DNA of 64,000 bases, taken from CAUSKK01 sp963532425. Lineage in GTDB: Bacteria; Pseudomonadota; Gammaproteobacteria; Cardiobacteriales; Cardiobacteriaceae. Shown here piece by piece: positions 7,620 through 16,818 of this stretch. A program made the position numbers and the translations under genes. Within the stretch, counting starts at the first letter, position 1, and each line of letters begins with the position of its first letter. The notes under the pieces are model-generated. The model ran no database searches and had not been told where the DNA came from. It worked only from the letters and a program-made list of their open reading frames with translations. The stretch spans positions 1-64,000 of the forward strand of contig CAUSKK010000006.1 in the NCBI GenBank assembly GCA_963532425.1, in the 5' to 3' direction.

Positions 7620-9407
7620 TTAGTAAACTCTCTTCTTAGGCTGCACATAGTCCACCTCGTCGGTGCCGGTGTAGTCGTGCACCGGTCGGTAGTCGATTTC
7701 GACGGAGCCGTCCTCGTTCAGTTTGGTGAGCGTGTGCTTCATCCACTGCTGGTCGTCGCGCTCCGGATAGTCCTCGTGGGCGTGGGCGCCCCGGCTCTCG
7801 TGGCGATTTTCCGCCGCCACAATGGACACCCGGGCACAGGCCAGCAGGTTGCTGAGCTCGAAGGCCTCGATTAAATCCGTGTTCCAGTTCAGGCTCTCGT
7901 CGGCGATGCGCAGCTGCTCGTAGCTCTTGTAAATGTTCAGCATCTTCGCGGCGCCCTCGGCCATGGACTCGGCGGTGCGGAAAACGGCGGCATGGCTCTG
8001 CATGGTGCGCTGCATCTGTTCGCGGATTTCTGCGGTTTTCAGGTCGCCCCGGGCGTGGTGCACCCGCTGGAAGCGCTCCAGCGCCTTTTCCAGGGCCGCC
8101 GCCGGAATGGGGGCCGGTTTGCTGTTCGGCTTGATGACCGCCCGGGCCCGGTGGGCCGCCGCCCGGCCGAAGACCACCAAATCCAGCAGCGAGTTAGAAC
8201 CAAGCCGGTTGGCGCCGTGCACAGACACGCAGGCCGCTTCGCCAATGGCCATCAGGCCCGGCACCACGGCGTCCGGGTTGCCATCGCGCAGCTGCACCAC
8301 TTCGCCGTGGTAGTTGGTGGGAATGCCGCCCATGTTGTAATGCACCGTCGGAATGACCGGGGCCGGTTCTTTGGTTACATCGACGCCGGCGAAGATGCGC
8401 GCCGTCTCGGCAATGCCCGGCAGGCGCTTGTGAATGACGTCGGCGCCGAGATGTTCCAGATGCAGGTGAATGTGGTCCTTGTGTTTGCCGACGCCCCGGC
8501 CCTCGCGGATTTCGATGGACATGGAGCGGGACACCACGTCGCGGGAGGCCAGGTCCTTGGCGGTGGGGGCATAGCGTTCCATGAAGCGCTCGCCGTCGCC
8601 GTTGGTGAGATAGCCGCCCTCGCCGCGACAGCCCTCGGTCATCAGGCAGCCGGAGCCGTAGATGCCGGTGGGGTGGAACTGGGTGAATTCCATGTCCTGC
8701 AGGGCCAGGCCGGCGCGCAGCACCATGCCGTTGCCGTCGCCGGTGCAGGTGTGGGCCGAGGTGCAGGACAGCCAGGCCCGGCCGTAGCCGCCGGTGGCCA
8801 GCACCACCATTTGCGCATTAAACACGTGCAGTTCACCGCTGGACAAATCCAGGGCCAGCACGCCGCGACAGCTGCCGTCTTCGCCCATTAATAAATCCGT
8901 GGCGAAGTATTCGATGAAGAATTCCGCCTGGTGCTTCAGCGCCTGCTGGTAGAGGGTGTGCAGCATGGCGTGGCCGGTGCGGTCGGCGGCGGCGCAGGTG
9001 CGCTGGGCCTGGCCCTCGCCGAAGTTCACGGTCATGCCGCCAAAGGGCCGCTGGTAAATCTTGCCCTCTTTGGTGCGGGAGAAGGGCACGCCGTAGTGCT
9101 CCAGCTCGATGATGGCGGGAATGGCCTCGCGGCACATGTAGGCGATGGCGTCCTGGTCGCCGAGCCAGTCGGAGCCCTTAACGGTGTCGTAGAAGTGCCA
9201 CTGCCATTTGTCTTCGCCCATATTGCCGAGGGCCGCCGCCACGCCGCCCTGGGCCGCCACCGTGTGGGAACGGGTCGGGAAAACCTTGGTGATGCAGGCG
9301 GTTTTCAGCCCTTCCAAAGCCATGCCGAAGGTGGCGCGCAGGCCTGCGCCGCCGGCCCCGACGATGACCACGTCGTAGCTGTGGTGATGAATCTTGTATT
9401 CGCTCAT
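7620..9407 (-). CDS. sdhA: Succinate dehydrogenase flavoprotein subunit
   Basis: 595 residues, normal for SdhA. The N-terminus has the FAD-binding VIVGAGGAGL, and SHTVAAQGG carries the histidine (His48) that covalently holds FAD. QFHPTG, REGRG and the C-terminal HESRGAHAHEDYPERDD are family-typical catalytic segments. It oxidises succinate to fumarate at the cytoplasmic face of the inner membrane. SdhD ends five bases before its start, SdhB follows; translation is probably coupled to sdhD. Confidence 0.95.
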   Translation of the reverse strand: MSEYKIHHHSYDVVIVGAGGAGLRATFGMALEGLKTACITKVFPTRSHTVAAQGGVAAALGNMGEDKWQWHFYDTVKGSDWLGDQDAIAYMCREAIPAIIELEHYGVPFSRTKEGKIYQRPFGGMTVNFGEGQAQRTCAAADRTGHAMLHTLYQQALKHQAEFFIEYFATDLLMGEDGSCRGVLALDLSSGELHVFNAQMVVLATGGYGRAWLSCTSAHTCTGDGNGMVLRAGLALQDMEFTQFHPTGIYGSGCLMTEGCRGEGGYLTNGDGERFMERYAPTAKDLASRDVVSRSMSIEIREGRGVGKHKDHIHLHLEHLGADVIHKRLPGIAETARIFAGVDVTKEPAPVIPTVHYNMGGIPTNYHGEVVQLRDGNPDAVVPGLMAIGEAACVSVHGANRLGSNSLLDLVVFGRAAAHRARAVIKPNSKPAPIPAAALEKALERFQRVHHARGDLKTAEIREQMQRTMQSHAAVFRTAESMAEGAAKMLNIYKSYEQLRIADESLNWNTDLIEAFELSNLLACARVSIVAAENRHESRGAHAHEDYPERDDQQWMKHTLTKLNEDGSVEIDYRPVHDYTGTDEVDYVQPKKRVY

Positions 9408-9411
9408 ATTT

Positions 9412-9789
9412 CTATAGTCCCAATTTCAAAATAGCGGCCACGCCCACCAGGGCGCCAATCAAACACAGACCTTTAACCGCAATGATGGCCAGCCATTTTC
9501 CGGTTTCATGATGAACATAGTCCTCCAGCACCACCTGCAGGCCGATGGCCGACTGGAAGAAGCCCAGCAGCACAAAGGCACAGCTCAGGCCCATATTCAG
9601 CGGGTTGCCGAACCAGGCCTGGACGGCGGCGTAGTCCTTGGCCCCCACCAGCGCCACCACGGCCCAGAAGAAATAAAGCACCAGCGGAATCAGAATGACC
9701 GCGCCGGTGCGTTGCATGATGAAATGGCCGGTGCCATTGTGGCCGGAACCCAGGCCCTGGGCCCGTTTCAGATTTTTAAAAACGCTCAT
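9412..9789 (-). CDS. sdhD: Succinate dehydrogenase membrane anchor subunit
   Basis: 125 residues with three predicted membrane helices, the size and topology of SdhD. The motif HFIMQRTGAV near the N-terminus and LEDYVHHETGKW, with candidate haem b-ligating histidine, are typical of the anchor. The ATG at 9789 overlaps the sdhC stop (ATGA), so it was chosen over a start eight codons upstream inside sdhC. It helps bind ubiquinone and haem b with SdhC. Confidence 0.9.
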   Translation of the reverse strand: MSVFKNLKRAQGLGSGHNGTGHFIMQRTGAVILIPLVLYFFWAVVALVGAKDYAAVQAWFGNPLNMGLSCAFVLLGFFQSAIGLQVVLEDYVHHETGKWLAIIAVKGLCLIGALVGVAAILKLGL

Positions 9790-10178
9790 AGCACACTCCA
9801 GATGGCCAGCCACAGGGTTAGATTCATCAGCACCGTGGCAATTTGCACGATGACCGCCGAGCGCTTCGCCTCGACCAGGCCGAAGCCCTTGCCGATGTCC
9901 CAGCGCAGGTGGCGAATGCCGTTGCAGAAGTGGTAACAGAGACAGCCGGACCAGATGAACAGGCCCCCCACCACAAACCAGTGGGACAGGACTTTATTGG
10001 CCCAGCGATAGTTGGCCTCGCCGCTGGCGGCAATGGTCAGCCAGCTGGCCACGAAGACCATGCCCAGGGCGCAGATGATGCCGGTGGCCCGGTGCATCAG
10101 CGAGGTGAAGGAGGTGAAGCGCGTCATATCGTAGATTTGGATATGGGGCGACAGCGGTCGATTGGAGTGCGGTTTCAT
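9786..10178 (-). CDS. sdhC: Succinate dehydrogenase cytochrome b556 subunit
   Basis: 130 residues. The start segment RPLSPHIQIYDM followed by TSLMHRATG is the SdhC signature; the histidine-arginine pair lies near the quinone and haem pocket. Three hydrophobic helices follow. The ATG at 10178 has a GAGG-type ribosome site; a TTG five codons upstream is less likely. This is the first gene of the operon. Its promoter should lie in the 10179-10342 gap, which also holds a GC-rich inverted stretch (10223-10247) but no recognisable regulator site. Confidence 0.9.
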   Translation of the reverse strand: MKPHSNRPLSPHIQIYDMTRFTSFTSLMHRATGIICALGMVFVASWLTIAASGEANYRWANKVLSHWFVVGGLFIWSGCLCYHFCNGIRHLRWDIGKGFGLVEAKRSAVIVQIATVLMNLTLWLAIWSVL

Positions 10179-10342
10179 AGATTTCTGCCTCAATTATTGA
10201 TTTTTATCAGGTTTTCAAAACCCGGCGCCGGCCGGCCGGGCCAGCTTGGATTAAATTATAGAAAGGTTTTGGGTAAGTGCAAGAAAGCCGCCCGGAGCCA
10301 GCGCCGGTGCACTGGACGGACGGCCATTGGAAACGGCGGGAC

Positions 10343-11539
10343 CTAGTCGAGGGGCAGCTCTTGGATTTCCCAGGGCAGGCCGGCCGGGCCCAGAGCCGCC
10401 AGGAAGGGGTCCGGGTCGAACTGTTCCATGTTCCAGACCCCGGGCCGGTGCCAGTGTTTCTCCAGCATCATCTTCGCGCCAACCATGGCCGGCACGCCGG
10501 TGGTGTAGGAAATGGCCTGGGAGCCCACCTCGCGATAGCATTCCTGGTGGTCGCAGATTTGGTAGATGTAGAAGCGCTTCGGCTGGCCGTCCTTAATCCC
10601 CTTGGCCACGCAGCCGATGCAGGTCTTGCCCTTGGTACGCGGGCCGAGGCTGGCCGGGTCCGGTAGCAGGGCCTTGAGGAACTGAATGGGGATAATCTCG
10701 CGGCCCTCGAACATGACCGGCTCGATGGAGGTCATACCCACGTTCTCCAGCACCTTCAAATGATTCAAATAGTTGTCGGAAAAGGTCATCCAGAAGCGCG
10801 CCACTTTAATTTCCGGGAAATGCTTCACCAGCGATTCCAGCTCCTCGTGGTACATCAGATAAATGTTCTTCTCGCCAATCTGCGGGAAGTCGAAGACCCG
10901 CTTGTGGCTCAGGGCCGGGCTGGTCTGCCAGCCGCCGTGCTCCCAGTGGCGCGCTTCGGCGGTAACCTCACGGATATTGATTTCCGGATTGAAGTTGGTG
11001 GCGAAGGGGTAGCCGTGGTCGCCGGCGTTGGCGTCGATGATGTCCAGCTCGTGGATTTCGTCCAGGTGGTGCTTCTTCAGGTAGGCGGTGAACACATTGG
11101 TAACGCCCGGGTCAAAGCCGCTGCCGAGCAGGGCCATGATGCCCTTGTCCTTGAAGCGCTGGTCGTAGGCCCACTGCCATTTGTATTCAAACTTGGCCTC
11201 CTCGGGTGGCTCATAGTTGGCCGTGTCCAGATAGTCCACGCCGGTGGCCAGGCAGGCGTCCATGATGGGCAAATCCTGGTATGGCAGGGCGATGTTCAGC
11301 ACCAGCGCTGGCTTTTCCCGTTCAATCAGGGCGATGAGGGCCGGCACATTGTCGGCGTCAATCTGGGCGGTTTTGATGGCCACGCCGGTGCGCCGTTGCA
11401 CGTCGGCGGCGATGGCCTCACAGCGGCTCAGGGTGCGGCTGGCCAGGGTGATGGCGGTGAAGGTATGGGCGGCCTGGGCGCATTTGTGGGCCACCACGTT
11501 GGCGACGCCACCGGCGCCGATGATGAGAACTTTTGCCAT
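10343..11539 (-). CDS. Saccharopine-dehydrogenase-family protein, probable carboxynorspermidine/carboxyspermidine dehydrogenase
   Basis: 398 residues. The N-terminal Rossmann fold starts with KVLIIGAGGVANVVAHK, the NAD(P)-binding glycine motif. YLDTANYEPPEE and GFDPGVTNVF are typical of the short saccharopine-dehydrogenase-like enzymes that reductively condense aspartate semialdehyde with a diamine (CANSDH/CASDH). The gene lies 65 bases after speA on the same strand, which supports a role in the alternative spermidine route: arginine, agmatine, putrescine, carboxyspermidine, spermidine. The decarboxylase (nspC) and agmatinase (speB) that would complete the route are not in the window. An AAGCGCTTC palindrome half lies inside the reading frame (KRFYIY). 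Confidence 0.85.
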   Translation of the reverse strand: MAKVLIIGAGGVANVVAHKCAQAAHTFTAITLASRTLSRCEAIAADVQRRTGVAIKTAQIDADNVPALIALIEREKPALVLNIALPYQDLPIMDACLATGVDYLDTANYEPPEEAKFEYKWQWAYDQRFKDKGIMALLGSGFDPGVTNVFTAYLKKHHLDEIHELDIIDANAGDHGYPFATNFNPEINIREVTAEARHWEHGGWQTSPALSHKRVFDFPQIGEKNIYLMYHEELESLVKHFPEIKVARFWMTFSDNYLNHLKVLENVGMTSIEPVMFEGREIIPIQFLKALLPDPASLGPRTKGKTCIGCVAKGIKDGQPKRFYIYQICDHQECYREVGSQAISYTTGVPAMVGAKMMLEKHWHRPGVWNMEQFDPDPFLAALGPAGLPWEIQELPLD

Positions 11540-11604
11540 ATTTTTCCTCGTTGGGTTGGGGGTTATTGGTTCGGGGGACTCCGAAGCGCTTCGGGGGGAA
11601 GCGC

Positions 11605-13509
11605 TTACTGCTCGTAATAGGTATAGCCGCGCAGGCCGGCGGCGAAGGCATTGACCAGATGCTGGCGCTCGGCGGCGCTGATGGTGCCGTTGCGCACGGC
11701 CCGTTCGGCGGTCTGGCGGAACTGGGCCAGCAGATTATTGGGCTGATATTCCACATAGCTGAGCACGTCGGCGACGCTGTCGCCCTCGACCTCGCCGACG
11801 AAGTCAAAGCTGCCGTCCTCGTTGATGTAGACGGACACCACGTGGGTATCGCCGAGCAAATTGTGCAAATCGCCGAGGGTCTCCTGGTAGGCGCCGACCA
11901 GAAAAACGCCGAGATAGTATTCCTCCTCGGGCCGGATTTCGTGGAAGGCCTGGGCCCGGGCGATGGCGCCGTCCTCGGTGAACAGGTCAATCTTGCCGTC
12001 GCTGTCGCAGGTCATGTCGGCGATGATGGCGGTGCGGGTCGGCTTCTCGTTGTGGCGGTGCAGCGGCACCACCGGGAAAATCTGGTCGATGGCCCAGGCG
12101 TCCGGCAGGGACTGGAAGACGCTGAAATTGCCATAGTAAATGTCGGCCAGCATGGTTTTCAGTACCTCCGGCTCGGAGAGGGCGTCCGGGCGGGCGTCGG
12201 CGATTTTGGCGATTTCGGTCATGATGACCATGAAAATCTGCTCCACCTGGGCGCGGATACGCAAATCCAAATCGCCGCGCATGAAACCCTCCCGGGCCTC
12301 GTCGCGGTAATAGACGGCGTCGTTGAAACACTCCTGGGCGGTCTTGTCCGAGAGCATACGGTAGCTTTCCATGAGCCCATGCACCAGCCGGTTTTCCTCG
12401 TGAATTTCCGTGGGCAGGGTGCTGTTGGCAAAGCCGGTTACGTCGAGGATGTTGAACATCAGCACCGTGGAATAGGCCACGGTTGAACGGCCCGATTCGG
12501 TAACGATGGTGGGGTGGGGAATGTTCTTCTCGTCGAGAATGGCCTGAATGGTTTCCACCACGTCGGCGCAGTATTCGCCGAGGGTGTAGTTGCGCGAATG
12601 CACCGCCGAGGTGCGTGAACCGTCGTAGTCCACGGCCAGACCGCCGCCCAAATCGAGGAACTGCATGGGGGCACCCTCCTCCACCAGGTCGATGTAGTAG
12701 CGGCAGGCCTCGCGCACGCCGGTGCGGATGTCGCGGATATTTGGAATCTGCGAACCCAGGTGGTAGTGGAGAAACTGCAGACAGTCCAGCATGCCGGCGG
12801 CGCGGAGGCCGTCCACCACGCCCACCAGCTGGGAGGCGTTGAGGCCGAACATGGAGCGGTCGCCGGAGGTGGCGTTCCAGTGGCCGGAGATTTTGGAAAA
12901 GAGTTTGGCGCGCACGCCGATGACCGGCCGCACACCCATGGCCTGGGAGCTTTCCACAATAATCGGCAGCTCCGAGGGCGTTTCGATGACGAAAATCACC
13001 TGGAAGCCGAGCTTGGTCATGCCCAGGCCCAGTTCGACGAACTCCCGGTCCTTGTAGCCGTTGCAGACGATGAGCGGGCCCGGCTCGGTGAGCATGGACA
13101 GGGCAATCATCAGTTCCGCCTTGGAGCCGGCCTCCAGCCCGTGCTGCCAAGGTTTGCCGAAGCGCACGATGTCCTCGATGACCTGGGCCTGCTGGTTCAC
13201 CTTGATGGGGAAGACGCCGCGATAGTGGCCACGATAGCTGCTGTCGGCGATGGCCTTGGCGAAGCCCTCGTTAATCAGGCGAATCTGGTTTTCCAGCAGA
13301 TTTTGCACGCGCAGCAGCACCGGCATGGATTTGCCGCGCACCTGAATGCCCTTAATCAGCTCCATCATCGATACCGAAGCGCTTCGCCCCGGCCCGACCG
13401 GCGCATTCACCACCAGTTCACCGGCGGCGTTTAAACCAAAATAGCCGGCCCCCCAGCCGGCGATGCGATAGAGTTCGGCGGAATCGGCCGTTGTCCAGTG
13501 ATTTTCCAT
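11605..13509 (-). CDS. speA: Biosynthetic arginine decarboxylase
   Basis: 634 residues, the length of SpeA (about 630-660). The alanine-racemase-fold barrel carries GVFPIKVNQQ with the PLP lysine near residue 103. LDLGGGLAVDYDG and SESGRST-like TESGRSTVAY are phosphate-binding and active-site strands of fold III decarboxylases. It makes agmatine from arginine in the cytoplasm, the first step of polyamine synthesis. The ATG at 13509 (MENHWTT) is preferred over a TTG three codons upstream. A carboxynorspermidine-dehydrogenase-like gene follows on the same strand. A GAAGCGCTTC palindrome falls inside the coding region near 13378. Confidence 0.93.
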   Translation of the reverse strand: MENHWTTADSAELYRIAGWGAGYFGLNAAGELVVNAPVGPGRSASVSMMELIKGIQVRGKSMPVLLRVQNLLENQIRLINEGFAKAIADSSYRGHYRGVFPIKVNQQAQVIEDIVRFGKPWQHGLEAGSKAELMIALSMLTEPGPLIVCNGYKDREFVELGLGMTKLGFQVIFVIETPSELPIIVESSQAMGVRPVIGVRAKLFSKISGHWNATSGDRSMFGLNASQLVGVVDGLRAAGMLDCLQFLHYHLGSQIPNIRDIRTGVREACRYYIDLVEEGAPMQFLDLGGGLAVDYDGSRTSAVHSRNYTLGEYCADVVETIQAILDEKNIPHPTIVTESGRSTVAYSTVLMFNILDVTGFANSTLPTEIHEENRLVHGLMESYRMLSDKTAQECFNDAVYYRDEAREGFMRGDLDLRIRAQVEQIFMVIMTEIAKIADARPDALSEPEVLKTMLADIYYGNFSVFQSLPDAWAIDQIFPVVPLHRHNEKPTRTAIIADMTCDSDGKIDLFTEDGAIARAQAFHEIRPEEEYYLGVFLVGAYQETLGDLHNLLGDTHVVSVYINEDGSFDFVGEVEGDSVADVLSYVEYQPNNLLAQFRQTAERAVRNGTISAAERQHLVNAFAAGLRGYTYYEQ

Positions 13510-13623
13510 GGTCCTCAAAGCAAGCTAAAAAAAAGGGCCCATTATAGTTTCCACCCCGGCCCGCTTTGGCTTTTTCTCGGGAGTACAATCGGGCGACCCT
13601 TCAACAAAACCAATGGAGTAACC

Positions 13624-14613
13624 ATGACAAACAAACTGACCCTCGGCCTGCTGCTGCTGGCCCCGCTGGCCCAGGCCGACGAAGCGCTTTTTGCCGACCC
13701 GCCGGAAGCCGGCCGCAGCGCCCTGAACTACCTGAATAAAGAGACCACCGCCGCCGTGCCCCTGCGCCTGAGCCACGGCGACCAGGAAGTAACTACCCTG
13801 CCGGCCGGGGCGCCGCTGACGGTGCTGCTCAGCGACAGGGAGGGCCGCTATCTGGTGAAAACGCCGCTGGGCCTGCTCGGCTGGGCCTCGGCCACGAAAG
13901 AGGCGGCCCCCGACCCCTTCACTGGCCTGAAGGAATTCAAGGACGACCAGGAGAGCCCCAGCTTTACCCTGCACTACCGGCCGGAGACCAGCCAGGTCAT
14001 CAATAAAACCGTTACAGAAGATGACTGGGAGTATTACCACTTCCTCGACACTGCCCTAACCCCCGGCGGCCCAATACAACAATGGGTTTGCGAACCGGGC
14101 CCCAGCGGCGACCCGGCCTGCGGCTTCTTCCCGGCCGAGGCCAAGAAATATATGACCCAGTCATCGGATAACTGGCTCGGCGGCGACCATTTCTATCTGC
14201 CCGGCGACGGCTACGTCTACAGCACCAGCGACAGCAACGAGTTCTACGTGGTGCGCCAGAAATTCAAAGTTAATTTGGAGAAACAGCGCTTCGACGAGGT
14301 GCGGCAGCCCTATTACTACGTGGGCGTGGACAGCGTGGTGCAGCGGGAGCTGGAGGCGGAAAGCGTGGACGGCGGTAAGATGACCTTGAGCAAGGGCGAC
14401 AGGGTGCAGGTGCTGCTGGACGCGCCGGAGCGCAACCCCTGCTTCGGCAAGAGCGAGGCGGAAATGGAGAAGGACAAGGCCTGCAACGACACCCGCCTCG
14501 ACCTGCTGCTGCGTACGGAGAGCGGCGCCCTGGCCTGGCTGGAGTACAAACCCTTCGACCGCCCGGGCGAAGAGCCGCGCGGCCTGAGCAATCTGGAATT
14601 CCACGGCGACTAG
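13624..14613 (+). CDS. Exported protein of unknown function (SH3-like N-terminal part)
   Basis: 329 residues. MTNKLTLGLLLLAPLAQADE is a short signal peptide, and ATG 13624 has a GGAG site eight bases upstream. Residues 45-90 (PAGAPLTVLLSDREGRYLVKTPLGLLGWASA) look like a bacterial SH3 domain, a fold that often binds peptidoglycan or metals. The rest is rich in Tyr, Trp and acidic residues, includes a likely disulfide pair (WVCEPGPSGDPACGFF), and has no recognised family. It is the first of four plus-strand genes for exported proteins and sits nine bases before the next. Divergent speA lies upstream. Confidence 0.6.
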   Translation: MTNKLTLGLLLLAPLAQADEALFADPPEAGRSALNYLNKETTAAVPLRLSHGDQEVTTLPAGAPLTVLLSDREGRYLVKTPLGLLGWASATKEAAPDPFTGLKEFKDDQESPSFTLHYRPETSQVINKTVTEDDWEYYHFLDTALTPGGPIQQWVCEPGPSGDPACGFFPAEAKKYMTQSSDNWLGGDHFYLPGDGYVYSTSDSNEFYVVRQKFKVNLEKQRFDEVRQPYYYVGVDSVVQRELEAESVDGGKMTLSKGDRVQVLLDAPERNPCFGKSEAEMEKDKACNDTRLDLLLRTESGALAWLEYKPFDRPGEEPRGLSNLEFHGD

Positions 14614-14622
14614 GAGGTCCCC

Positions 14623-16221
14623 ATGAAACGTTCCCTGCTAACCCTGGCCCTGCTGCTGAGTCTAAGCGCTTCGGCCTGGCAGAAAACCCAGCGCGACAGC
14701 CTCACCGTCTACCAGCCCGAGGGCATCGGCGACCGGGGCTTTATGGTGATGGAACTGAAACCGCTGCCGAGCCAGGGCCAGAGTCTGGCCCAGTGGCTGG
14801 AGCCGCTGGCCGAGAAGATGTCGGCCGAATACGGCACCATTCAGGAAAAACGGCCGGTGGAAACCACCCCCACCATCGCCACCCTCAGCCACCGGCTGGA
14901 GGTGCAGGGCCGGCCGTTCCTGGCCAGCTACAGCGCCTTTGCCACCGTGAACGGCGACTATGTGCTGATGCTGCTGCTGGCGGAAATCGACCGGGAGCTG
15001 TTCCAGAAATACCAGGGCGATGCCCTGGCTCTGATTAACGAGCGCTTCCACGCCCTGGCCGGCGGCAGCGCCACCCGGCCCATCGGCCTGGTCGACGGCA
15101 TCAAGGTCAGCGTCCAAACCCCGACCCCGGCCGCCGTGGGCGAGAGCAGCGCCAGCCAACAGGCCATCGCCAAGGCCCTGGAGGGTATGAATCTCGGCAC
15201 CATGCAGCGCGGCGGCCCCCTGGCCCTGGGCCGCTACCAGTGTTCCTTCACAAAGGGGCGAAAATTCAGCCTCAGCCTCTACGACAACAGCCAATTCCGC
15301 GTCAATGACGCCGACGGGCGCAACGAGAAGGAGGGTAAATACCGCTATCAGCCGGATAGCGGCCTGATTGATGTGGACGATGACTATCACCTGCTCAACT
15401 TCGCCATGAACGACGAGGTGCACGAAATCGCCTTCTTCTTCACCAAGGAGGGCAAGGGCTATCTCTACGGCCAGAATTTGGATTTTCCCGGCCTCGCCAG
15501 TTCGGTGGTCATCTGCCAGCACAGCGGCACCGCCGAGGAGCCGTCCCCCGAGGCCGCGGCCGCCGCCCGGGCCGAGGCGAAGCGCTTCAAATGGACCACG
15601 GCGCCGAACCAGGGCGTGAAAATGGACGACATCGAAGTGCTGCTGCACCACGGCTACAACGAATATCTCGGCGCCCAGATAGACTTCATCGAGGAGGCCC
15701 GGCTGCTGCTCAAGGACGGCTGGCTCTACGATAATCTGCGCTGTCCGCCGGCGGATTTGGACGTGGCCGCCTCGCGGCAGAACGAGCCGGAGCACTGGCA
15801 CCGCTGGCGCAAGGCCGGCGACGGCTACGAAATGGAGAAGGACGGCCGCTGGGAGAAAGTGCCGGGTATTCCGGCCACGCCGGCCCAGGCCGGCGAACGG
15901 CTCAACGGCAGCTATACCTACTACTCCTATGCGGGCAGTCCCTTCACCAGCGGCATCGCCTCCTTCGACAGCTACCACTTCAAGGCCGACGGCAGCTTTG
16001 ACAGCAGCGCGCGCAGCGTCGGCGGCAGCGGGCCGCTGAACGGCCTCGATGTCAGCGCCCATGTCGACAGCTATGCCGCCAGTGCCCCGGGCAAATATGA
16101 GCTCAACGGCTACACCCTGCAGCTGACCCACCCCGACGGCACCGTGCAACGTAAGCCCTATTACCGTTGGAGCGAGCACAACATCAGCATCGACGGCGCC
16201 ACCTACAACGACGAGGACTAG
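14623..16221 (+). CDS. Exported protein of unknown function with two lipocalin-like beta modules
   Basis: 532 residues with a signal peptide (MKRSLLTLALLLSLSASAW). Residues 25-165 are one domain of unknown type. Around residue 200, GRYQCSFTKGRKFSLSLYD starts a beta-rich module; a second at the C-terminus (GKYELNGYTLQLTHPDGTVQ, then RKPYYRW) resembles the repeated strand pattern of lipocalin-like stress proteins. I do not recognise the whole chain. It lies nine bases after the previous exported-protein gene and is probably co-transcribed. Two palindrome cores fall inside it (near 14669 and 15579). Confidence 0.55.
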   Translation: MKRSLLTLALLLSLSASAWQKTQRDSLTVYQPEGIGDRGFMVMELKPLPSQGQSLAQWLEPLAEKMSAEYGTIQEKRPVETTPTIATLSHRLEVQGRPFLASYSAFATVNGDYVLMLLLAEIDRELFQKYQGDALALINERFHALAGGSATRPIGLVDGIKVSVQTPTPAAVGESSASQQAIAKALEGMNLGTMQRGGPLALGRYQCSFTKGRKFSLSLYDNSQFRVNDADGRNEKEGKYRYQPDSGLIDVDDDYHLLNFAMNDEVHEIAFFFTKEGKGYLYGQNLDFPGLASSVVICQHSGTAEEPSPEAAAAARAEAKRFKWTTAPNQGVKMDDIEVLLHHGYNEYLGAQIDFIEEARLLLKDGWLYDNLRCPPADLDVAASRQNEPEHWHRWRKAGDGYEMEKDGRWEKVPGIPATPAQAGERLNGSYTYYSYAGSPFTSGIASFDSYHFKADGSFDSSARSVGGSGPLNGLDVSAHVDSYAASAPGKYELNGYTLQLTHPDGTVQRKPYYRWSEHNISIDGATYNDED

Positions 16222-16298
16222 GCCCGTATAATGCCGCCCGGCCGGGTTCGCCCGGCCTTAATTTCACAACCCCTAAACAACAATTTGAGGAAATTGTT

Positions 16299-16748
16299 AT
16301 GAAAAAATTTTTCTTGCTGGCCCTTATCATTAGCAACGTCCACGCCGGCGAATGTTCCCCCTCGGACAACTACCCGGTGGCCGGCATCTGGCTGGGCATG
16401 AGCTACGACGCGCTGAAAGCCACCTTCCCCAAGGTACAGAACAAGGACAACGACCTGATTGGCCTCAAGGACAGCGTGGTCGGCCCGGAATTCAGCCAGA
16501 TTGAAGGTCTGCTGTCGACCAACAAGGACCACATTTCATCGCTGACCTTCTACCTGCAGAACGAAATGAACTGGGGCTACAGCCGGCTGCTGACCAAAAC
16601 CATCAGCGACTATTCCCTGCCGCGCAAGGGCTGGGAGAAGGTCGATTCCAAGCGCCAGATGATTCAGTGCGAGGGCTACCAAATCTGGTTTATAGAGGAC
16701 AAGGACCGCGGTTTTCTCCTGAAATTCAGCGAAGCGCCGCTGAACTAG
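16299..16748 (+). CDS. Small exported protein of unknown function
   Basis: 149 residues. MKKFFLLALIISNVHAGEC gives a signal peptide, and the ATG follows a GAGGAAATTGTT ribosome site. The mature part begins with IWLGMSYDALKATFP, a start seen in several periplasmic proteins whose first helix packs on a beta sheet (SmpA/BamE-like), but the rest does not settle the family. Only one cysteine is seen near the mature N-terminus (GECSP), without a good lipobox. Third of four exported-protein genes; a strong terminator follows. Confidence 0.55.
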   Translation: MKKFFLLALIISNVHAGECSPSDNYPVAGIWLGMSYDALKATFPKVQNKDNDLIGLKDSVVGPEFSQIEGLLSTNKDHISSLTFYLQNEMNWGYSRLLTKTISDYSLPRKGWEKVDSKRQMIQCEGYQIWFIEDKDRGFLLKFSEAPLN

Positions 16749-16752
16749 ACCG

Positions 16753-16796
16753 CCGCCCCGAGGCCGCTGCCACCTGCCGGTGGGGCGGCCTTTTTT
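16753..16796 (+). terminator. Terminator after the third exported-protein gene
   Basis: GCCGCCCC pairs with GGGGCGGC across a 20-base inner region that can itself fold, then a run of six T. It separates the first three exported genes from the DUF1176 gene. Confidence 0.7.
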
Positions 16797-16818
16797 CTAA
16801 TCACAACAGGAAATAACG

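Noticed and set aside
10223..10247. GC-rich inverted repeat (GCGCCGGCCGGCC) before sdhC as a terminator or operator
   Set aside because: No T-run on either strand and short imperfect symmetry typical of GC-rich DNA.
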